Assembly (NCBI GenBank): GCA_964390645.1
Contig: CAYMLL010000316.1
Location: 1 to 8,431, forward strand
Reading direction: 5' to 3'
Length of the DNA: 8,431 nt
Origin: CAYMLL01 sp964390645
Lineage (GTDB): Bacteria; Planctomycetota; UBA8108
Position 1 is the stretch's first letter. The number at the start of each line of letters is the position of its first letter. Both the position numbers and the translations under genes were made by a program. Positions 1-5,633 of the stretch are shown piece by piece. Below the pieces are notes generated by a model. It did not search any database and had not been told where the DNA came from. It was given only the letters and a program-made list of their open reading frames with translations.

Positions 1-1351
1 GAAGGAGGCCGGGCTCGAGGGGCTCGTCGGCGGCCTCAACCTGAGCCATGCGGACTACGACAACGACGGGCGACTCGACGTCCTCGTGCTGCGAGGCGCG
101 TGGCTGGAGGACGACGGAGGCATCCCGGACTCCCTGCTGCGGAACCTCGGCGACGGCCGATTCGACGACGTCACCGAGGTCGCCGGACTGCTGTCGCAGA
201 CGCGGTGTCCCGCGGGGGTCGGGGGCGACTACTAAAACCACGGGTGTTTCGACCTCTTCGTCGGCGGCGAGCAGCCACACGCCGGTGTCGATCGCTGCCG
301 ACTCTACCATAACGAGAAGAACGGCACTTTCCTCGATGTCGCGGTCGCATCCGGGATCTCCGACCTCGGATTCGTCAAGGGAGCCGCCTGGGGAGACTAC
401 GACAACGACGGGTTCATCGACCTTTACGTCTCGCGCATCGACGCGACCAATATCCTGCTGCGCAATCGCGGCCACCCGCGCGAGAACGGAGGCTGGAGCT
501 TCGAGGATCGCACGAAGGAGGCCGGCGTCGCAGAGCCCCGCTTCAGCTTCCCTGCGTGGTTCTGGGACTACGACAACGACGGCTGGCTCGACATCTTCGT
601 CGGGGGCTTCGACAGCGCGCCAATCTCGCGTGTCGCTGCCGACTATCTCGGGACCCCGAGCCCCACCGGTCACCCGAAGCTCTACCGGAACCTGGGCGAC
701 GGGACTTTCGAAGATGTGACGTCGGCGGCGCGCCTCGACCGCGTGCTGCTGGTCATGGGCGCGAATCACGGCGACCTCGACAGCGACGGCAACCCCGATA
801 TCTACCTCGGAACGGGTGCGCCCGACTTCCGCACGCTGATGCCGAACCGCATGTTCCGCAACCAGGGTGGCGCCACCTTTCAGGACGTGACGACGGCCGG
901 CGGCTTCGGCCACCTGCAGAAGGGCCACGGCGTCGCCTTCGCCGACATCGACGGTGACGGCGACCAGGACATCTACTCGGTCCAGGGCGGCTGGTACACC
1001 GGGGACACCTTCACGAACGTCCTCTTCGAGAACCCTGGCAACGACAACCACTGGCTGACCCTGCGGCTCGTCGGCGAGACGTCCAACCGTTCGGCGTTCG
1101 GCGCCCGCATCCACGTGCGCGCACGCCGGGGAGCCTTCGCGCGAAGCATCCACCAGCGCGTCGACACAGGCGGAAGCTTCGGGTCGACCAGCCTGCAGGC
1201 CGAGATCGGACTCGGGAGGGCGACCGCGATCGAACGAGTCGAGGTGCGCTGGCCAGCGAGCGGCGAGACGCAGATTTTCGAGGCGGTCGAGCTCGACCGA
1301 GTCTACGTCATCCGGGAGGGAAAGGACGCTCTGGAGCCGGTCGGAGGTTGA
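1..1351 (+). pseudogene. FG-GAP/VCBS repeat protein with ASPIC/UnbV C-terminal domain, 5'-partial, one internal stop
   Basis: Read in the frame starting at base 2, the whole stretch is one continuous reading frame apart from a TAA at 233-235. The translation contains successive FG-GAP/VCBS blades with calcium-loop motifs of the D-x-D-x-D-G type: ADYDNDG, then a damaged GDY-stop-NHG, then GDYDNDG, WDYDNDG, GDLDSDG and ADIDGDG, each followed by a D-(I/L/V)-(F/Y/L) strand. The last ~90 residues match the ASPIC/UnbV domain (NHWLTLRLVG, SNRSAFGARI, EIGLGRA, VEVRWPASGETQ). Family members are usually secreted or cell-surface beta-propeller proteins related to CRTAC1; no enzymatic role is established. 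The N-terminus lies outside the window. No in-frame ATG occurs between the stop and 716, so restart would need a non-ATG codon. The frame after the stop is undamaged, so this is a very recent pseudogene or a consensus sequence error. Domain assignment is firm; functional status is uncertain. Confidence 0.85.
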
Positions 1352-1665
1352 CGGCACATCGCTCGCATCACGGTTGGTTCGCGCCGTCTCCTGAAGCGCG
1401 CCAGGGCGACGCTACCGGATCACCGCCGAGCGTGGCAGAGTGTCCGCCGTCCAGCCTCTGGCCGCGGTCCGGTCCGAACCACGAGAGCGGTGTGTCGTCG
1501 GGCATTGCATCCTCGCGGCGCATGCGGCTATGTTGTGGGCTCCGCTGCGACTGACGAAGCGCGGCCCTCGCGCTGCGTCCGGCCTTGTCGACGGGCTTCA
1601 TACTTCTCACGGCAGAGTGCCCCACGAGTCCACGACGACGGATCACGCCCTTTTCGAGGAGACCC
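1352..1665. other. 314-base non-coding interval with a weak promoter candidate
   Basis: No convincing gene lies here. A minus-strand open frame (1368-1742) overlaps the next gene's start and shows no family pattern. A possible sigma70-like promoter for the downstream cupin is TTGCAT (1505-1510), 18 bases, TATGTT (1529-1534); it matches the consensus only 3/6 and 4/6, so it is a weak candidate. I see no clear T-tract terminator for the upstream gene. Confidence 0.4.
1656..1662 (+). promoter_or_regulatory. Ribosome binding site for the cupin isomerase
   Basis: GAGGAGA lies a few bases before the ATG at 1666. It decides the start: the open frame extends upstream to a possible ATG at 1585 that lacks such a site. 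Confidence 0.7.
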
Positions 1666-2433
1666 ATGTCCACGAGAACCCACATCACCCGCAAGGAGTA
1701 CGACGCCTGGATCTCCGAGTGCACCGCTCTGGCGGTCGCCACCGGCTACCCTGTCCAGGACGAGATGATCAACGACAACACGGGACTCGTCTTCGGCGCG
1801 GAACAGTACGAGGCCTTCGTCAACGGCATCTGGTCCCGGGAGCCTTACGAGGTCTTCGCGATCTTCCAGGCGCTCAACGAGCCGGCCATCGACGGACTCC
1901 CCGAGGGCTCGCTCGAGTGGGCGCAGTTCGGCGGACTCTGTGACAAGCTGATGATCGTCCACCCCGGCAAGTTCTGCTGCCCGCACCTTCACTGGCGAAA
2001 AACGGAGTTCTACGAGGTCGTTCTCGGCGAGATGGACCTCTTCTACGCGCCCGAGATCATCGACGACGAGCGCCTGAACGTGAAGAAAGAGGGGCTCATC
2101 CACAGTCATCCGATGCCGAAGGGAGGGCCGCGTCCCGATCGTGTCGTGCTTCCGAAAGGTCGCGAGCACACCTACGAGCAGCTCACCGAGTACCGCTCTC
2201 TGAAGGTCGGCGATCCCAACTTCGTCATGCACCGAAAACACCTCCACGCGTTCGGCTGCCCCGCCGACGCGAGGACGCCGGTCGTCATCCGCGAGGGGTC
2301 CGCTTACAGTCACGAGCCGACCGCGAGCGGCAAGAGCGACATCCTGAAGGCATGGCAGCACATCCACGACAACGGATTCCTGCTCGAGGGGCTTGACGAG
2401 AGCCGGCTGGCGAACAACATCCTCGAGAACTGA
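1666..2433 (+). CDS. D-lyxose isomerase-like cupin (putative sugar isomerase)
   Basis: A 255-residue cytoplasmic protein with no signal peptide or membrane segment. Around residues 105-114 it carries the cupin metal motif CPHLHWRKTE: His107, His109, Lys112 and Glu114 have the spacing of the H-x-H-x-x-K-x-E motif of D-lyxose ketol-isomerases, which interconvert D-lyxose and D-xylulose (and often mannose and fructose) using Mn2+. A second cupin strand pair near residues 188-213 (HRKHLHAFGCP, then VVIREGSAYS) supplies a candidate last metal ligand, His192 or His194. The length is close to the ~225-250 residues of the family. The sequence is diverged from the well-studied enzymes (EFYEVVLGE replaces the usual EDIINRGGG), so the exact sugar is unknown and a non-isomerase cupin remains possible. 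The start is set by the strong ribosome binding site. It converges on the cyclase gene. Confidence 0.65.
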   Translation: MSTRTHITRKEYDAWISECTALAVATGYPVQDEMINDNTGLVFGAEQYEAFVNGIWSREPYEVFAIFQALNEPAIDGLPEGSLEWAQFGGLCDKLMIVHPGKFCCPHLHWRKTEFYEVVLGEMDLFYAPEIIDDERLNVKKEGLIHSHPMPKGGPRPDRVVLPKGREHTYEQLTEYRSLKVGDPNFVMHRKHLHAFGCPADARTPVVIREGSAYSHEPTASGKSDILKAWQHIHDNGFLLEGLDESRLANNILEN

Positions 2434-2449
2434 CAGAACCCTCCAGAAC

Positions 2450-2477
2450 GACAGGGGGGACGCGAACGATCCCTGTC
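2450..2477. terminator. Hairpin between two converging genes, possible bidirectional terminator
   Basis: GACAGGG (2450-2456) and CCCTGTC (2471-2477) form a perfect 7-bp stem around a 14-base loop, in the 46-base gap between the cupin stop (2433) and the cyclase stop (2480). The position fits a shared terminator, but no T-tract follows on either strand, so rho-independent function is doubtful. Confidence 0.35.
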
Positions 2478-2479
2478 CG

Positions 2480-3871
2480 TCAGCGGATCGCGTCGCGCGG
2501 CAGCTCGAGCACCACCGCGCCCTGCTTGTAGACGTTGATCTCGCCGCTCGACTGCGACAGTGTCACCGCCACACAGTCCGCCGCGCCCGTGATCCCGCAG
2601 GCGGCACGGTGGCGAGCTCCGTATCCGCCGGCGATCTCGACGTCCTCGTCGACGTTGAGGAAGGTCCCAGCGGACAGCACGACGCCGTCGCCTCGGACGA
2701 CGAACGCGCCATCGATCACGGCGAACTCCTTGATCGTCTCCTTGAGCGTCGGATCGAGAATGTTCCGCTCGTCGTCCGGATAGCCGAGGAAGGGATTCAT
2801 CACCATCTGCTGGGTTTTCCCGGCGAGCTTCTCGATCTCGCTGACGAGCACGAAGCAGGTGCCGACGTGCTTGCCCTCGCGTCCCTGCGCGCCGAGCTCC
2901 GCCGCGAGCTCGATCGTGCGCTCGAGCACCTCCGGCCTCACTCCCCTGGTGAGCTCGCCTGACGGTGCCACGAGACGCCGGAAGGCGCGTCCGGTCTCGA
3001 CGAATGTCATCGTGTCGAGCTGCTCGCGGTCGTCGCCGGAGAGAAACGCCACACGGTCGTCCCGCTTGATCAAGCCGTGCGTCAGCGCGAAGAACCCGGC
3101 GAGCCGTACGAGCGCATCCCGGTGCAGCGGCAGACGCGGTGGCAGACGCAGCACCCGCTTGACGACCGACTTCGCCTGCTCCGCGAGGCTCTGGGAGCTC
3201 GTCGCGACGATGAAGATGTCCCGGAGCCGGAGCTGACGGAGAATCCTGAGCTCCGCCCTGCTCTCGACGACGACGACGACCGCCGTGGCGCCGACCTCCC
3301 TGGCAATCTTGCGAGCGTGGCTCAGGAGGAGCTTCGACTGCGGACGCCCGCGACGGGAGCTGCCCTCCGCCAACGACGAGTCGAGGACACGCAGCACGGC
3401 GGCGGCGTCCCGCGCCTCGAGCACCCGTTGACGCAGGGAGCGGTCCTCGAAGCGGCTGGCGATCGATCTGGCCAGACTGACGAGCTCGTCAGGGGACGAG
3501 TCGTCGCGCAACGACTCGCCACCGACGACGAGGATGGCGACCGTCACCGGCTCGTCCGTGTCGATCCCGTACGGAAAGCCCGCAGGATTGCGCGCCAGCG
3601 CGACACGCAGCCCTTCGACGCCTTCCACCCTCGCATGCGGGATCGCGACTCCGTTGTGGACGTACGTGTTGACCTGGGACTCCCGCTCCTCGATGGCCTC
3701 GTAGATCCGCCCGATGAGCTCGTCGCTCGCCCCGTCGACCACGACCTCGGCGAGAGTGCGCAGGAGCCCTTCCTTGCTGTTGACGGTGAGGTCGACGACC
3801 GCGTCCCGGTGCATGTGCTGCGACAGACGCGAGTCCGGGCCCGACGGTCTCGTGCGCATCGAGGACTTCAC
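2480..3871 (-). CDS. Diadenylate cyclase fused to a PTS EIIA type-2 domain (EIIA - PK-C-like - DAC)
   Basis: A 463-residue soluble protein with three modules. Residues ~15-165 are a PTS EIIA type-2 (fructose/Ntr class) domain with the phosphorylation-site motif NGVAIPHAR, phospho-acceptor His79. Residues ~178-285 resemble the pyruvate-kinase C-terminal-like domain found before the cyclase in archaeal CdaZ-type enzymes (VVVVVESRAELRIL, then LTHGLIKRDDRVAFLSG). Residues ~305-460 are a DisA_N/DAC domain with both catalytic motifs intact: DGA at 387-389 and RHR at 420-422 (context GARHRAACGIT), plus the family stretches GTCFVL, NPFLGYPDDERNILD and IKEFAVIDGAF. DAC domains condense two ATP into cyclic di-AMP. 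All key residues are present, so activity is likely; control by EIIA phosphorylation is my inference. The start is GTG at 3871, chosen for the GGGAGGG just upstream and because the EIIA fold begins near residue 15. The nearest gene upstream on this strand is the isomerase/epimerase, 124 bases away. Confidence 0.88.
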   Translation of the reverse strand: MKSSMRTRPSGPDSRLSQHMHRDAVVDLTVNSKEGLLRTLAEVVVDGASDELIGRIYEAIEERESQVNTYVHNGVAIPHARVEGVEGLRVALARNPAGFPYGIDTDEPVTVAILVVGGESLRDDSSPDELVSLARSIASRFEDRSLRQRVLEARDAAAVLRVLDSSLAEGSSRRGRPQSKLLLSHARKIAREVGATAVVVVVESRAELRILRQLRLRDIFIVATSSQSLAEQAKSVVKRVLRLPPRLPLHRDALVRLAGFFALTHGLIKRDDRVAFLSGDDREQLDTMTFVETGRAFRRLVAPSGELTRGVRPEVLERTIELAAELGAQGREGKHVGTCFVLVSEIEKLAGKTQQMVMNPFLGYPDDERNILDPTLKETIKEFAVIDGAFVVRGDGVVLSAGTFLNVDEDVEIAGGYGARHRAACGITGAADCVAVTLSQSSGEINVYKQGAVVLELPRDAIR

Positions 3872-3877
3872 TGCAAG

Positions 3878-3884
3878 CCCTCCC
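3878..3884 (-). promoter_or_regulatory. Ribosome binding site for the EIIA-DAC gene (GTG start)
   Basis: On the minus strand GGGAGGG lies 6 bases before the GTG at 3871. It supports this rare start over the ATG four codons downstream. Confidence 0.7.
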
Positions 3885-3890
3885 GCGAAT

Positions 3891-3970
3891 GGTCGACGGG
3901 ACGAAGGAGGCGATGGGCCGAAAGATCCATATCGGCAATTTCGGTCGAAACGCCCGTCGACCTTTGCCGA
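3891..3970 (-). promoter_or_regulatory. Long inverted repeat and alternative stems in the EIIA-DAC leader
   Basis: GGTCGACGGG (3891-3900) and CCCGTCGACC (3953-3962) are perfect 10-base inverse complements, 52 bases apart. Inside or overlapping this span are CCGAAA (3918-3923) with TTTCGG (3939-3944), and TCGGCAA (3932-3938) with TTGCCGA (3964-3970); these smaller stems cannot all form together with the long one. The structure ends 6 bases upstream of the ribosome binding site. It may be a regulatory RNA leader, an operator or a stem between two genes. I do not recognise it as a known riboswitch class. Confidence 0.4.
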
Positions 3971-3995
3971 ATCGCGCGCCAGTCATCCGGCACGT

Positions 3996-4829
3996 TCAAG
4001 CCTCCGCCAGCCGACGCAGGAGATCGAGCCCGCCGCGAACGTCACGCACGCGCTCCTCCTGGCTGCCGACCTCGCGCTCGACGACGAGTGGACCCGTGTA
4101 GCCGATCCGATCGAGCGCCTCGAGGAAGCTCTCCATGCCGACGTCACCTTCGCCGAGTGGCACCTCCTCGCCCCACTCTCCGGCGACCTTCGGAGGCCGG
4201 GCGTCCTTGACGTGGACATGGCGGATGTCCGACCCGAGAAGGTCGATGGCACGGATGGGATCTCCCATGTCGTAGAGGAGCATGTTCGCGGGATCGAAGT
4301 TGACCTTGAGACTCGGCGCCTGGAGCTCGTCCAGCGTACGACGGAGCAGCTCAGCGGTCTCCTGCCCGGTCTCCATGGTGAAGACCACGTCCTGCGACGC
4401 CGCGTCGGCGGCGGCCTCGCCGATGCAGTCGAGAAAGCCCGAGCGCGCGGGACCGTCGGCCTCCGGGATGAAGCCGGCGTGAGCAAGCAACATCTCGAGT
4501 CCGAGGGCCGCGGTGCGATCGACAGCGTCCCGGAAGAGCGTCAGACACTCCGTACGCGTCGCCGGATCCCCGAAGCCTCCCGTCTGACGGATGGTGGCCG
4601 GAGACGTGTAGTCCTCCTGCGGAAACCCGATCATCGCAGCGCTGAGCGCGAGCCCCGACTCCTTCAGGAGCGGGATGAACCGGTCGCCTTCCTGCCACGA
4701 GCCGTGGTTGGGATCACCGAGACCTATCTGCACCACCTCGGCGCCGACCTCTCGAACGAGCTTGACGAGCTCCGGCAGGCTGCCGACCTGCAACGACCAG
4801 CTGCAAACTCCCAGCAAGCGCCTGGACAT
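3996..4829 (-). CDS. Sugar phosphate isomerase/epimerase-like TIM-barrel protein (xylose isomerase-like fold)
   Basis: A 277-residue cytoplasmic protein of the AP_endonuc_2/xylose-isomerase-like superfamily, whose members isomerise or epimerise sugars, inosose or hydroxypyruvate using a divalent metal. Motifs in barrel order: VCSWSLQ on strand 1 (residues 8-14), EVVQIGLGD on strand 2, LLAHAGF (114-120), METGQET with Glu153, NFDPANMLLY with Asp179, HVHVKDA with His206, Lys208 and Asp209, PLGEGDVG (224-231), and VVERE with Glu251. Glu153, Asp179, His206 and Glu251 fit the usual metal ligands. The start is ATG at 4829, because GGGAGGG (4835-4841) lies 5 bases upstream; the GTG two codons earlier overlaps that site. 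It precedes the EIIA-DAC gene on the same strand, but the 124-base gap between them is structured. The substrate cannot be told from the sequence. Family members often sit beside Gfo/Idh/MocA oxidoreductases, as here. Confidence 0.82.
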   Translation of the reverse strand: MSRRLLGVCSWSLQVGSLPELVKLVREVGAEVVQIGLGDPNHGSWQEGDRFIPLLKESGLALSAAMIGFPQEDYTSPATIRQTGGFGDPATRTECLTLFRDAVDRTAALGLEMLLAHAGFIPEADGPARSGFLDCIGEAAADAASQDVVFTMETGQETAELLRRTLDELQAPSLKVNFDPANMLLYDMGDPIRAIDLLGSDIRHVHVKDARPPKVAGEWGEEVPLGEGDVGMESFLEALDRIGYTGPLVVEREVGSQEERVRDVRGGLDLLRRLAEA

Positions 4830-4834
4830 GTCCA

Positions 4835-4841
4835 CCCTCCC
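4835..4841 (-). promoter_or_regulatory. Ribosome binding site for the isomerase/epimerase
   Basis: On the minus strand GGGAGGG ends 5 bases before the ATG at 4829. It overlaps a GTG at 4833-4835, so the ATG is the better start. Confidence 0.65.
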
Positions 4842-4929
4842 ACCTGGTCATCCGTCGGAAACGCCCGGCTCGAAGAAGCGCACCGGCGCCGTCGACACGA
4901 ACGACGCCCTCCCGGTCCGAGGCCACCGT

Positions 4930-4961
4930 CAGAAAGGACAGGACCGCCACGGTTCTGTCCT
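4930..4961 (-). terminator. Probable intrinsic terminator of the cytochrome gene
   Basis: Read on the minus strand, AGGACAG, A, ACCG, loop TGG, CGGT, C, CTGTCCT form an 11-bp stem with one A-C mismatch and a three-base loop (4935-4961), followed by TTTCT. It begins about 30 bases after the cytochrome stop. The stem is strong and the T-run short. It would separate the cytochrome transcript from the isomerase/epimerase gene. Confidence 0.55.
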
Positions 4962-4976
4962 CGCGCGTCGACGTTT

Positions 4977-5006
4977 CACTATTCTCTGAGCCACTACTCT
5001 CTGAGA
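4977..5006. repeat. Two-copy 15-base tandem repeat over the cytochrome stop codon
   Basis: The units at 4977-4991 and 4992-5006 differ at two positions (the 6th and 15th). On the minus strand each reads CTC AGA GA(G/A) TAG, so the cytochrome's last codons and stop are duplicated in frame and a second TAG (then TGA) follows the first. Confidence 0.7.
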
Positions 5007-5446
5007 TCGTGACATCTCTCGCAGGTATCCTCCAGGCTGGAGAACACCTTCCTCAAGGCGGCGGCGTCCTTCTTCTTGGCGGCACCTGCCGCCTTCAGCA
5101 TGTCGCCGCGGATCTCGAGAGCGATCTTCGTCCAGTCGCCCATCTTCTTCTGGTCGACCTCCTCGCTCGAGTGGTGCTGCAGCACGTTCATGTACTCCGC
5201 GATCGCGTACGACGCCTTGCGCACTTTCGAGAACTTCTTCGCCTTGAGCTGGTCGACCGCCTCCTCGCACGCCTCGTCAACGAGGTCCATCAGGATGTCG
5301 ACCGGCGCGACCGGCTGGTAGACGTCCTTGCCGGCTTCCAGCCCCGAGGCTGCTTTGCCGCCAACGATGCACGTGTTCGTCGTCGTGACAGCGGTGATTC
5401 CCCAGGCGACGGCTACGACAAACCCCACTGTGATAAACGTCCGCAT
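4994..5446 (-). CDS. Small secreted cytochrome c'-like protein with a C-terminal haem motif
   Basis: A 150-residue protein. Residues 1-22 look like an uncleaved export signal: Met-Arg, then a hydrophobic run (FITVGFVVAVAWGITAV), then a polar segment. The rest is predicted helical with many Lys, Glu and Ala (DILMDLVDEACEEA, EIRGDMLKAAGAAKKKD). A single haem-binding motif CERCH (Cys142, Cys145, His146) sits 4 residues from the end. Covalent haem at the C-terminus of a helical bundle is the layout of the cytochrome c' / cytochrome b562 fold, so I infer a periplasmic haem protein for electron transfer or gas binding. The length fits the family plus a signal peptide. The start ATG has AAGGAG (5456-5461) 9 bases upstream. 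The gene diverges from the oxidoreductase and shares a 187-base intergenic region with it. The subfamily is uncertain. Confidence 0.72.
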   Translation of the reverse strand: MRTFITVGFVVAVAWGITAVTTTNTCIVGGKAASGLEAGKDVYQPVAPVDILMDLVDEACEEAVDQLKAKKFSKVRKASYAIAEYMNVLQHHSSEEVDQKKMGDWTKIALEIRGDMLKAAGAAKKKDAAALRKVFSSLEDTCERCHDLRE

Positions 5447-5455
5447 CTGGCTGCT

Positions 5456-5461
5456 CTCCTT
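5456..5461 (-). promoter_or_regulatory. Ribosome binding site for the cytochrome gene
   Basis: AAGGAG on the minus strand, 9 bases before the ATG at 5446, within a purine-rich run. Confidence 0.6.
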
Positions 5462-5515
5462 CTCCTGCTACAGTCCTGGATTCCGACTCTCGCCAAGTCC
5501 AGTGCGAAGTCGTGC

Positions 5516-5544
5516 TTGACCATGACTCGACACGGACTTAGCTT
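5516..5544 (+). promoter_or_regulatory. Candidate promoter for the oxidoreductase gene
   Basis: TTGACC (5516-5521), 17 bases, TAGCTT (5539-5544) lies in the divergent intergenic region (5447-5633). The -35 box matches 5/6 and the -10 box 3/6, so this is a moderate to weak sigma70-type candidate. Confidence 0.35.
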
Positions 5545-5606
5545 CCGCACACGAACCGTGATTTTCCGCGACGCGCCGACCAGGTCAAGGAACTACCAGG
5601 GGAGGA

Positions 5607-5616
5607 TTCCCGGGAA
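5607..5616. promoter_or_regulatory. 10-base palindrome in the oxidoreductase 5' leader
   Basis: TTCCCGGGAA is a perfect palindrome located 18-27 bases before the ATG at 5634. It could be an operator half-set, but a 10-base palindrome can arise by chance in GC-rich DNA. Confidence 0.25.
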
Positions 5617-5633
5617 GAGGGAAGTCTTCGTTC

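Noticed and set aside
48..719. 223-residue plus-strand open frame rich in Thr and Ser
   Set aside because: It is the +1 shadow of repeated GACTACGACAACGACGGG-type codons in the FG-GAP gene.
1528..2367. 279-residue minus-strand open frame
   Set aside because: It mirrors the cupin gene codon for codon, and the cupin has the metal motif and a ribosome binding site.
3872..3995. Known c-di-AMP riboswitch upstream of the cyclase
   Set aside because: Stems are present, but I cannot identify the conserved core of the ydaO/yuaA class, so I report only the inverted repeats.
3077..4210. 377-residue plus-strand open frame
   Set aside because: Antisense to the EIIA-DAC gene; low-complexity Arg/Asp-rich translation.
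3714..5012. 432-residue plus-strand open frame
   Set aside because: Antisense to the EIIA-DAC start and the isomerase/epimerase, whose motifs are clear. Its own translation shows no domain.
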